A program made the translations under genes and the position numbers. A stretch of 5,976 nucleotides of DNA, from assembly GCA_963205035.1 (NCBI GenBank), contig CAUJII010000094.1:1-5976 (forward strand). The letters are read 5' to 3'. Every line of letters begins with the position of its first letter. The stretch's first letter is position 1. This document shows, piece after piece, positions 1-5,976 of this stretch. The notes under the pieces are model-generated. The model was not told the DNA's origin, did no database searches, and was given only the letters and a program-made list of their open reading frames with translations. Source of the DNA: Spirochaetota bacterium. Lineage in GTDB: Bacteria > Spirochaetota > Leptospiria > Turneriellales > Turneriellaceae.

Positions 1-767
1 CGCAGCTCGGGGTGAGGGACGCCCATGTAGACAAAAAGCAGCACCGCGCCAAACCAGAGTGGATACCAAAGCGCTATCATAAAAAGCAGCGACATAAAAA
101 TATACGCGACTTCGCGCTGCCTGATACCCAAGAGTGTGTAGATAATTTGGCTGCCTGAGAGCGGGCCTAAAGGAAAAAGATTGAAGGCCGTAAAAAGGAG
201 CCCCGCCCAACCCGCAGAATAGAGCGGGTGCATCGAGAGCATGTACCCCTGCGGAATGTCTTTGAAGAGTTTGATAATTCCTTTCACGATGAGTGGGTCT
301 TCAAAAGGCGGCATGCCCGGTATGACGGAGCTCAAAAGCACACCGGCAATGACACTCAGAACCGAAAGAGAAAAACAAACGACGGGCGGCCAAAACGCAA
401 CGTCGAAGAGCGCTCGCGAGTTCACCCCTTTGTTCGGGGTTTGCGTGACGACCCCTAACGTGCCGAAGGGTGAAAAGAGCGGCATCGGAATAAAAAGCGG
501 AAGGTTCGCATAGAGACCATACGCACGCGCTTGCACATAACGCGTGAGCGAATAGCCGAGCAGGATAACCGTCATCGCGAGGGTAAAAATAATTGCGTCA
601 CGGTAGCGCTCCGCCGAAGTGAGGTACGAAGATAGCGCCAACCCCGACAAGAACATCGTAAATAGAGTGAGCACGAAAAAAATAAGATGGCGTTTGAGGG
701 TCGCTCTTTCAATCTCTTTCAATCCAGTTTTCAAGATGGCGTAATTTCTACGTAGCGCTCTTATCAT
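1..767 (-). CDS. Site-2 protease (M50)-family membrane protein lacking catalytic residues; 3' end beyond window
   Basis: My reverse-strand translation gives an open frame of 255 complete codons from ATG at 767 to the window edge. Hydrophobic segments lie at about residues 28-50, 59-76, 129-150, 183-203 and 220-250. The scaffold matches the EGY/slr0643-like branch of the M50 site-2 proteases, which normally cleave membrane-embedded substrates with zinc. Landmarks are RAYGLYANLPLFIPMP (81-96), FGTLG (101-105), RALFDVAF (118-125), MHPLYSAGWAGLL (179-191) and NLFPLGPL (196-203). In that family the first block follows HExGHxxxxR and the last ends in LDGG. Here those positions read Y72-S-L-T-R76 and L203-S-G-S-Q207, so both histidines, the glutamate and the aspartate are gone. 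The AGP motif also reads WPP (126-128). I infer a membrane pseudoprotease, perhaps a binding or regulatory protein. The start lies one base after the HD gene stop, implying translational coupling; no strong Shine-Dalgarno is visible. Family placement is fairly sure; function is unknown. Confidence 0.8.
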   Translation of the reverse strand, partial: MIRALRRNYAILKTGLKEIERATLKRHLIFFVLTLFTMFLSGLALSSYLTSAERYRDAIIFTLAMTVILLGYSLTRYVQARAYGLYANLPLFIPMPLFSPFGTLGVVTQTPNKGVNSRALFDVAFWPPVVCFSLSVLSVIAGVLLSSVIPGMPPFEDPLIVKGIIKLFKDIPQGYMLSMHPLYSAGWAGLLFTAFNLFPLGPLSGSQIIYTLLGIRQREVAYIFMSLLFMIALWYPLWFGAVLLFVYMGVPHPEL

Positions 768-768
768 T

Positions 769-3207
769 TTAGTCGATCAACTCGGGAGTTTTTTGGGGTG
801 TGAATCCTCGTGGCGGTTTCTTGCCTTTCTTGACTGACATTTTTTTTGCGCCACTGCGTACAGAAACTTCTGCTTTCGCCATACCCGCGATTTTTGAATG
901 AGACTTCGCCTGCCCTGCTTCGAGTGCCTCTGTTTCTTGCCGCGTCGGGTACTTGGGTCTTCCGTGGTATGCACTCAAGAGAACGTCGAGGAATGCCTTG
1001 CGTATGGTTGCTAAATCGCCCAGCGTCAGCGGCGCTTCGTGGAACTGCTCTTCTGCAATTTTGTTTTCAATCACACGGTCGATGATTTGCGCAAACTCTT
1101 CTGCCGTAGCACTCACGGCAGTTCGAGACGCCGCCTCGACGCTATCGCCAATCATGACGACGGCTGTCTCTTTTGTTTGCGGTTTAGGTCCCGGGTATTG
1201 AAAGTCGGAGCGCGCAATAGGCGGCCGAGCGCCACGACGCGGCTGGTCTTCTAACGCTTTATGATAAAAATACTGGATTGTCGTCGTGCCGTGGTGTTCC
1301 GGAATGAAATGAATAATTTTTTCAGGCAGACGATTTTCGCGGGCTATGCGGATGCCGTCTGTCACATGGCTAATAATCATCTGCGCCGATTTCAAAGGCC
1401 CCATATCTTTGAAACTCGCCGAGTTCGGATAGAGGTGCCTGTTCTCTGCGTAAAATTCCGGGTGCTCCATCTTACCGATGTCGTGAAAAAGACAACCCAC
1501 GCGGGTCAAGAGCGTGTCTCCTTTGAGAGCTCTTACTGCAGCTTCGCTCAAATTAGAAAGCATCACGCTGTGCGAATAAGTGGACGACGCTGTCGCCGCC
1601 ATGCGCACTAAGAGCGGATGATTGAAATCGTTGAGTTCCATGAGACGAAACGGAGTCGGCAAATTGAAAAGGAACTCAATGAGCGGTAAAATCCCCAAGG
1701 TCAAAAGGACACTCAGCACGCTATTGGTGAGAATGGCTGAAACCTTGAGCTCGTAGTTATAGACTGCGGGTGAGAGTAGCTCAAACCCTGAAATCAAAAT
1801 GAAATTACTGATGAGAATAATCAGTCCACCTTTGAAGAGCTGCCCTCGGCGCAGCATCCGCGTCGACGCATAGAGACCCGCAATGGTCGTCGTTAATGCG
1901 AGCATGAGGCTTTGGTTATCAAACCCGGTGAGGATGTATGAAAACACCGCAAGGTAAACGCCCGAAGAGATGGCGATGCGCGCGCCAAAGAGAAGCCCCA
2001 CAAGAATTCCAAAGAAACCAAACGGCACAAAATAAATAAAATTGATGTCATACCCTTTCAGCGGATTTATCCAAAGAATAAAAAGCTGCAAGAGAAACAT
2101 GAGAGTAAATAACCCATGCAAAATATAGTGCGAAGCGAAGTCCGCCATTTGTTCCCAAGCAAATCGGAAAGTAAAATAAGAAATCGAAACGGCCAAGACC
2201 CCCATGATGAGCAAGATGCCAATCACTTGCGAACCGTTGCGCTTTCGATAGTTGTCGCGCACCTGATCGATGAGCTTCAACGAATCTTTGTCTACGACGT
2301 CTCCCGCACGCAAGAAGACAGTCCCTCGTTTCATAGAACGATAAACCGGAGTTACTTTTTCCGATGCTTTCTCTCGCAGCACTTGAGTGTATTGCGCGTT
2401 ATACTGGAGTGCGGGGTTCTCTCGCTGCATTTCTTCGACGCGCGTCAAGAGGATACGCATCGTGCCTCGCGAAAGCTGTGCGTCTTTGACGTTCTCTTCT
2501 CGAAAGGCGAGCGTGCGCTCGTGTAGATTGCGCTTGACTTGTTCGGCACTCCACACCATATCGGGAATCTCTTTGTCGCTATTGATGACTCGAATCTGCC
2601 CACCTTTTTCAAGAAGTTCATTGAGAACTTTGGAAGATATTTTCTCGCGTAAATATGCGCGTTCGGTGAATGCTTTTTCTGCAATGAGCTGCACGCGAGT
2701 TTCGATAACCTCGGTCTTCTTCTCTCTGAGGAGCGCATTCAGGTCTGCCTTACTATATTCGTTTTTTTGAAGGTAAGGCATTCTCTCAATAAGAAGAGCA
2801 CGCTTCTCGTCGAGGCTTAAATCTTTCGATTCTGCGACAGTCCGTGCAATCCAAGTGAAATCCGTCGTGATCTGCTGATGCATTTTTTCAAACACGGTGT
2901 AGTCGAGATCGAACGCCGGTCGCTCGCGATTGAACGCGGCCTTTCGCAGCCTCTCGCTTTCAGTTTTCTCTTCAATGCGCAAATCCATGAGTGCTTTGAA
3001 GTCGGATTGGACGACGTCACCCAGAGCAAAACGCGGCAGTTTTTGGATGAGAGGAAGCGCCAGAAAAAATACAGAGACCAGGAGAGTTACTCCGTAACCG
3101 ATGAGCGTGACGCTCTTCGTCGTTTCATACGTCCGTCTTTGGGCTAAACGCCGATTTAGACCAACGCCGTATGCTTTGATGCGATAGATGAATTTGTTAT
3201 CCGCCAT
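769..3207 (-). CDS. 7TMR-HD membrane phosphohydrolase, PgpH-like (probable c-di-AMP phosphodiesterase)
   Basis: With the chosen start it is 812 residues, the usual size for this family. One N-terminal membrane segment (about 33-55) is followed by a charged, mostly helical extracytoplasmic region (about 58-325, the 7TMR-HDED position). Seven hydrophobic segments (about 328-515), a cytoplasmic HD domain (about 528-750) and a Lys/Arg-rich tail (about 769-804) follow. The HD domain shows the metal-ligand set known from Listeria PgpH: H546 in TYSHSV, H575-D576 in LFHDIGK, H613 in ISHVTDG, H638-H639 in PEHHGTT and D688 in MIGDSVEAASR. By homology it hydrolyses cyclic di-AMP to pApA at the inner face of the membrane; that substrate is inferred. 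The family's ENQ/NPH stretch after HDIGK is altered to ENR and YPNS. An in-frame ATG at 3243 would add 12 residues but overlap the upstream gene by 29 nt; neither start has a clear ribosome site. I prefer 3207, seven bases after the upstream stop. Confidence 0.93.
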   Translation of the reverse strand: MADNKFIYRIKAYGVGLNRRLAQRRTYETTKSVTLIGYGVTLLVSVFFLALPLIQKLPRFALGDVVQSDFKALMDLRIEEKTESERLRKAAFNRERPAFDLDYTVFEKMHQQITTDFTWIARTVAESKDLSLDEKRALLIERMPYLQKNEYSKADLNALLREKKTEVIETRVQLIAEKAFTERAYLREKISSKVLNELLEKGGQIRVINSDKEIPDMVWSAEQVKRNLHERTLAFREENVKDAQLSRGTMRILLTRVEEMQRENPALQYNAQYTQVLREKASEKVTPVYRSMKRGTVFLRAGDVVDKDSLKLIDQVRDNYRKRNGSQVIGILLIMGVLAVSISYFTFRFAWEQMADFASHYILHGLFTLMFLLQLFILWINPLKGYDINFIYFVPFGFFGILVGLLFGARIAISSGVYLAVFSYILTGFDNQSLMLALTTTIAGLYASTRMLRRGQLFKGGLIILISNFILISGFELLSPAVYNYELKVSAILTNSVLSVLLTLGILPLIEFLFNLPTPFRLMELNDFNHPLLVRMAATASSTYSHSVMLSNLSEAAVRALKGDTLLTRVGCLFHDIGKMEHPEFYAENRHLYPNSASFKDMGPLKSAQMIISHVTDGIRIARENRLPEKIIHFIPEHHGTTTIQYFYHKALEDQPRRGARPPIARSDFQYPGPKPQTKETAVVMIGDSVEAASRTAVSATAEEFAQIIDRVIENKIAEEQFHEAPLTLGDLATIRKAFLDVLLSAYHGRPKYPTRQETEALEAGQAKSHSKIAGMAKAEVSVRSGAKKMSVKKGKKPPRGFTPQKTPELID

Positions 3208-3214
3208 GAGGCGA

Positions 3215-3697
3215 TTATTTCTTCGTTTTTTTGCTGAGGTCATGGAGCAGCTTTTCGTGCCGCTTTAGAATGCTTTCGACATCGCTTTCTGAGAGCTTTT
3301 TTTTCTCGCTGAGTTCCATCAGAAGTTCGCGCAAGAATTTTTGCTCTGCCGCAGTATAGTCGAGTAAGTATTCTTGCGCACGCAGCGTCTCGTGCAGTTC
3401 TTTCATGCGCTCTGCCATGAGGTCGAGCGTCGTCTCGCGAACTACTTTTTCTTTGTTCCAATCTTTTTCAATTTCGTCGCGATATTTTTGAACGTTTTCT
3501 AATGCGCTGCTGACATGGCGTTGCTGCTCTAAGAGCTCTGACTCAAACGCGCTCAAGCGCTCAAAGGCATCGGCGCGAACTTCTGAATTTGCGAGTTCTT
3601 CGGTGGTGAAACGCAAAATGCTCTCTATGCGTGCGAGCATTTCATTTTGGGTAAACGTGGAGTCTGTAGGCGCACCTTGCTCTTTCGGGTTCGGCAT
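3215..3697 (-). CDS. Small soluble coiled-coil protein, function unknown
   Basis: This is a 160-residue protein that I do not recognise as a named family. It has no signal peptide and no membrane segment. After a polar N-terminus (about 1-17), nearly the whole chain is Glu/Lys/Leu-rich and looks alpha-helical, with heptad-like spacing of hydrophobics through about 18-78 and 85-135. It ends in a very basic tail (KKTKK). No enzyme motif is visible. It is the first gene of the minus-strand cluster, stopping just before the preferred start of the 7TMR-HD gene, so the two are probably co-transcribed and translationally coupled. A cytoplasmic partner or adaptor for the membrane proteins downstream is a reasonable inference, not shown. 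The ATG at 3697 gives the longest frame, but no good Shine-Dalgarno precedes it. A downstream Met at residue 20 is an alternative start. Confidence 0.8.
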   Translation of the reverse strand: MPNPKEQGAPTDSTFTQNEMLARIESILRFTTEELANSEVRADAFERLSAFESELLEQQRHVSSALENVQKYRDEIEKDWNKEKVVRETTLDLMAERMKELHETLRAQEYLLDYTAAEQKFLRELLMELSEKKKLSESDVESILKRHEKLLHDLSKKTKK

Positions 3698-3715
3698 GAG
3701 CGATAGTGCAAATTA

Positions 3716-3730
3716 TTGACGTGAGGTCAA
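3716..3730. repeat. Perfect inverted repeat TTGAC-GTGAG-GTCAA, possible operator
   Basis: Two perfect five-base half-sites are separated by five bases, giving a 10-bp centre-to-centre distance suited to a dimeric DNA-binding protein. The repeat lies in the middle of the divergent spacer, where it could affect both transcription units. The half-sites also resemble -35 hexamers, so the symmetry could instead reflect two back-to-back promoters. The half-sites are short enough for chance to be possible. Confidence 0.4.
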
Positions 3731-3745
3731 AAAAAATAATAATGT

Positions 3746-3749
3746 GGAG
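3746..3749 (+). promoter_or_regulatory. Ribosome binding site of the GHKL gene
   Basis: A GGAG core lies eight bases before the ATG at 3758. This is the clearest Shine-Dalgarno in the window and supports that start codon. The minus-strand genes lack an equally clear site. Confidence 0.65.
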
Positions 3750-3757
3750 CGTTCGCT

Positions 3758-4486
3758 ATGCGTGAAGGAATTAAAATCCCCGAAAAGCTCAAAACGGCTG
3801 TTGATCATGCCATTGAGCACGAAAATCTCATCCGTATCCGTGCGTATGCGGTCATTTCTGCAACGGAAACCGGGCTGAGCTACATTGTAGAGCAAATCTT
3901 GGGTAAATACCACCGTGAAGACATGCTGGGCCCTGTCTATACTTCGGTAAAAGAATTATCGCTCAACGGCGCGAAGGCTAACTTCAAACGCATTCTTTTC
4001 GACGACGAGAAGATTGACGGCGATAACGATTCCGAATACGAAAAAGGCATGCTCCTTTTCAAAGAACGCTTGAACGAAAACTGGGTTTTAGAATATGGCA
4101 AGAAAGCCCGCGAGCGTAGTCTCTTTGTCGATATCTTCTTCGACTTCAATCCGCAGCGTCTGATCTTAGAAGTCGTCAACAACCGACCGATTTCGCGTAA
4201 AGAAGACGTACGCATTCGCGAAAAATTTTTGACCGCGATGCGTTACGACGACATCGCTCAATTCTACATGGAAGGCGGCGACAGCTCCGAAGGGGCCGGC
4301 ATGGGTATCGTTCTTGTCACCATGATGCTCAAAGCGCAGGATATAGACCCCCACCTTTTCACAATCCGTTCAGACTACCGAGAGAAGACTCTTGCTCGGG
4401 TGGAGTTTCCACTCGCCCACGACTATAGACCGCAGCGCGAAAGATTTATTACCGATTCAACTCCCGAGCTTGTGCTGAGCGTCTAA
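3758..4486 (+). CDS. Stand-alone GHKL (histidine-kinase-type) ATPase-domain protein
   Basis: This 242-residue cytoplasmic protein has no membrane segment and no phosphoacceptor (DHp) domain. The fold is suggested by three ordered motifs. An N-box-like segment, VKELSLNGAKANFKR (64-78), has E66 and N70 in the ExxxN spacing that binds Mg-ATP in GHKL proteins. A G1-like strand, LILEVVNNRPIS (135-146), and a G2-like glycine loop, EGAGMGIVLV (178-187), follow. Two features are odd. The usual aspartate of G1 (DxGxG), which contacts adenine, is replaced by asparagines (N141-N142). The linker between the N-box and G1 is long and highly charged (about 79-120). It may be a divergent kinase or anti-sigma-like ATPase, or an ATP-binding partner without its own histidine substrate. 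It is divergent from the coiled-coil/HD cluster and convergent with icmF. ATPase-fold assignment is moderate; biological role is unknown. Confidence 0.8.
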   Translation: MREGIKIPEKLKTAVDHAIEHENLIRIRAYAVISATETGLSYIVEQILGKYHREDMLGPVYTSVKELSLNGAKANFKRILFDDEKIDGDNDSEYEKGMLLFKERLNENWVLEYGKKARERSLFVDIFFDFNPQRLILEVVNNRPISRKEDVRIREKFLTAMRYDDIAQFYMEGGDSSEGAGMGIVLVTMMLKAQDIDPHLFTIRSDYREKTLARVEFPLAHDYRPQRERFITDSTPELVLSV

Positions 4487-4499
4487 GAACTTACAATAA

Positions 4500-5976
4500 C
4501 TACATGTTGCGGCGATAACTGCCGCCGACGGTATAGAGCGTCTGCGTAATCTCTCCCAGAGAGCAAACTTTCACCGTCTGCATGAGTTCTTCAAAAACAT
4601 TTTCCGACTTGAGCGCAACCTGACGCAGTCTCTTGAGCGCTCCCTCTTTCGCGTCGGCGTGGAAAGCATGGAAGGCATCAAGCGAAGCAATTTGTCGATT
4701 CTTCTCATCGTCCGATGAGCGCATGAGTTCGCCGTGGTAGTACTCGGTCTCTTCGCTGAGGTAAGTGTTGACGCCGATTATCGGCAGCTCGCCCGACGTC
4801 TTGAGCCGCTCGTAAAAAAGACTCTCTTCTTGAATCTTGTGCCGCTGGTACATCGTTTCCATCGCACCCAAAACTCCACCTCTCTCGGAGATGCGGTCGA
4901 ACTCTTTGAGAATCGCTTCTTCAACTGTGTCGGTTAGTTGCGTTAAGAAAAAACTCCCTTGGAGTGGATTTTCGTTCTTCGTCAACCCTAACTCGCGGTT
5001 GATGATGAGCTGGATCGCAATCGCACGCCGCACCGATTCGGGTGTGGGAGTTGTCACCGCTTCATCGTATGCATTTGTGTGCAGACTATTGCAGTTATCC
5101 ATGATTGCATAGAGTGCCTGGAGCGTCGTGCGGATGTCGTTGAACGAAATTTCTTGCGCATGAAGAGATCGGCCCGAAGTCTGGATGTGGTATTTAAGCT
5201 TTTGCGCGCGCGTGTCGGCGCCATAAAGGTCACGCATCGCGACAGCCCAGATGCGGCGCGCGACACGCCCAATAACTGCATATTCGACATCCATGCCGTT
5301 AGAAAAGAAAAAGCTAAAATTGCGCGCGAAGTCGTCGATCTTCATCCCCCGGCTGATGTAATACTCGGCTAACGTAAAACCATTCGCCAGAGTAAAAGCA
5401 ACCTGCGTTATCGGATTAGCTCCGGCTTCTGCAATGTGATAGCCCGAAACACTGACGGAGTAAAAATTTGCCACATTGTTATCTATAAAAAATTGTTGGA
5501 TGTCCCCCATTGTTTTGAGAGAAAACTCCGTTGAGAAAATGCAGGTGTTCTGCGCTTGGTCTTCTTTCAAGATGTCGGCTTGAACTGTGCCGCGTACGCC
5601 CGCGAGGGTTTCTTTGCGGATATTCGCATAGACTTCCGGTGAAACAAACTCTTCACCGCCCTGCCCCAAGAGAGCCAAACCGAGCCCGTTGTGGTTCTCG
5701 GGTTTACCGTCGGCATATTGCGGCGGCTTCAATCCTTTTTTGTAATAGTTATTACAAATCGCTTCGTGCGCAGCGGCGAGCTTTCCCTCGCTGGCGAGAT
5801 GGCTTTCAATCTTTTGGTCGATTGCAGCGTTTAGAAAGAACGCGAGAATCGTCGGCGCCGGCCCGTTAATCGTCATCGAAACGCTCGTCGTCGGCGACGA
5901 TAGATCAAACCCCGAATAGAGTTTCTTCATGTCGTCGACAGTCGCAATCGAAACGCCCGCATTGCCGATTTTGCCG
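4500..5976 (-). CDS. icmF: Fused isobutyryl-CoA mutase (IcmF-type), C-terminal mutase part; 5' end beyond window
   Basis: The frame is open to the right edge: 491 residues, reading GKIGNAGVSIATVDDMKKLY across the ATG at 5930, so that ATG is internal and not the start. The enzyme is an adenosylcobalamin-dependent acyl-CoA mutase that rearranges isobutyryl-CoA and n-butyryl-CoA. Visible marks, numbered from that internal Met, are TSVSMTINGPAP (15-26), GTVQADILKEDQAQNTCIF (114-132), SGYHIAEAG (162-170) with the conserved active-site His164, YHIQTSGRSLHAQE (247-260), NSLHTNAYDE (281-290) and VGGSYRRNM at the end. Q127 in KEDQAQNT stands where methylmalonyl-CoA mutase has the carboxylate-binding arginine (KExxxRNT). 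This favours IcmF over methylmalonyl-CoA mutase. In the family the missing N-terminal part would hold the B12-binding and G-protein chaperone domains; this cannot be checked here. The gene converges on the GHKL gene with 13 bases between stops. Confidence 0.92.
   Translation of the reverse strand, partial: GKIGNAGVSIATVDDMKKLYSGFDLSSPTTSVSMTINGPAPTILAFFLNAAIDQKIESHLASEGKLAAAHEAICNNYYKKGLKPPQYADGKPENHNGLGLALLGQGGEEFVSPEVYANIRKETLAGVRGTVQADILKEDQAQNTCIFSTEFSLKTMGDIQQFFIDNNVANFYSVSVSGYHIAEAGANPITQVAFTLANGFTLAEYYISRGMKIDDFARNFSFFFSNGMDVEYAVIGRVARRIWAVAMRDLYGADTRAQKLKYHIQTSGRSLHAQEISFNDIRTTLQALYAIMDNCNSLHTNAYDEAVTTPTPESVRRAIAIQLIINRELGLTKNENPLQGSFFLTQLTDTVEEAILKEFDRISERGGVLGAMETMYQRHKIQEESLFYERLKTSGELPIIGVNTYLSEETEYYHGELMRSSDDEKNRQIASLDAFHAFHADAKEGALKRLRQVALKSENVFEELMQTVKVCSLGEITQTLYTVGGSYRRNM

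Larger units (their letters stand above)
3698..3757. promoter_or_regulatory. 60-bp divergent promoter region
   Basis: This is the only space between the minus-strand coiled-coil/HD/S2P-like cluster and the plus-strand GHKL gene, so it should carry promoters for both directions. It is AT-rich in the centre (3711-3743). TTGAC-type -35 candidates occur on both strands within one inverted repeat: TTGACG at 3716-3721 on plus, and TTGACC read from 3730 to 3725 on minus. A plus-strand -10 candidate AATAAT (3738-3743) sits 16 bases after the first. However, it would put the transcript start very near the ribosome site, so exact promoter elements remain uncertain. Confidence 0.55.

Noticed and set aside
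228..513. Two overlapping plus-strand open frames (76 and 90 codons)
   Set aside because: They lie opposite the site-2-protease-like gene, whose minus-strand frame shows clear family motifs. The plus-strand translations are compositionally odd and match nothing.
779..794. AACTC-GG-GAGTT followed by a T-run, resembling a plus-strand terminator
   Set aside because: The two-base loop is too tight, leaving a four-pair stem at most. It lies in the coding end of the HD gene, and no plus-strand gene ends there.
2116..2770. Plus-strand open frames of 136 and 127 codons
   Set aside because: They are antisense to the extracytoplasmic domain of the 7TMR-HD protein, have no ribosome site or recognisable domain, and are best read as shadows.
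3205..3243. ATG at 3243 as the 7TMR-HD start
   Set aside because: It would overlap the upstream gene by 29 nt and has no Shine-Dalgarno. The ATG at 3207 follows the upstream stop directly, though the longer form cannot be excluded.
4509..4525. GCGGC-N7-GCCGC hairpin near the convergent stops
   Set aside because: It lies within the last codons of icmF (the SYRRN region), only five pairs long and without a following T-run, so it does not look like a terminator.
5930..5932. ATG at 5930 as the start of a 476-residue mutase
   Set aside because: The frame continues upstream to the window edge with conserved mutase sequence (GKIGNAGVSIATVDD), so this Met is internal.

Overview
This window is almost entirely protein-coding and holds five genes, two of them cut by the window edges. 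No stretch over 300 bases lacks a gene. The non-coding parts are the divergent spacer at 3698-3757, a 13-base convergent gap at 4487-4499, a single base at 768 and seven bases at 3208-3214. I saw no rRNA, tRNA, CRISPR array, insertion sequence or convincing intrinsic terminator.

Organism: a bacterium of roughly balanced base composition. The 7TM-HD phosphodiesterase, a fused-type acyl-CoA mutase (IcmF) and a lone GHKL ATPase gene would suit a free-living spirochaete of the Leptospira/Turneriella/Leptonema kind. That is a guess from general resemblance, because no marker gene is present.

Layout: (a) Minus strand, 3697 down to 1, is a tight three-gene cluster in transcription order. It runs from a short soluble coiled-coil protein, to a large membrane-anchored 7TMR-HD phosphohydrolase of the PgpH (c-di-AMP phosphodiesterase) type, to a multi-membrane-span protein of the site-2 protease family that runs off the left edge. 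Gaps of 7 and 1 nt suggest one transcript with translational coupling. (b) Plus strand, 3758-4486, is a divergently transcribed lone GHKL/HATPase-fold protein. The 60-bp spacer it shares with the cluster carries a perfect TTGAC-N5-GTCAA inverted repeat. (c) Minus strand, 5976 down to 4500, is the C-terminal mutase part of a fused isobutyryl-CoA mutase (icmF), entering from the right edge and convergent with the GHKL gene.

The most notable observation is that the last cluster gene keeps the site-2 protease scaffold but has lost every zinc-binding and catalytic residue that falls in the window. The HExxH motif reads YSLTR and the LDGG motif reads LSGS. It therefore looks like a pseudoprotease co-transcribed with an apparently intact cyclic-dinucleotide-type hydrolase and a coiled-coil partner. 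This could be a membrane signalling module. The residues and gene order are seen directly; the functional link is inference.
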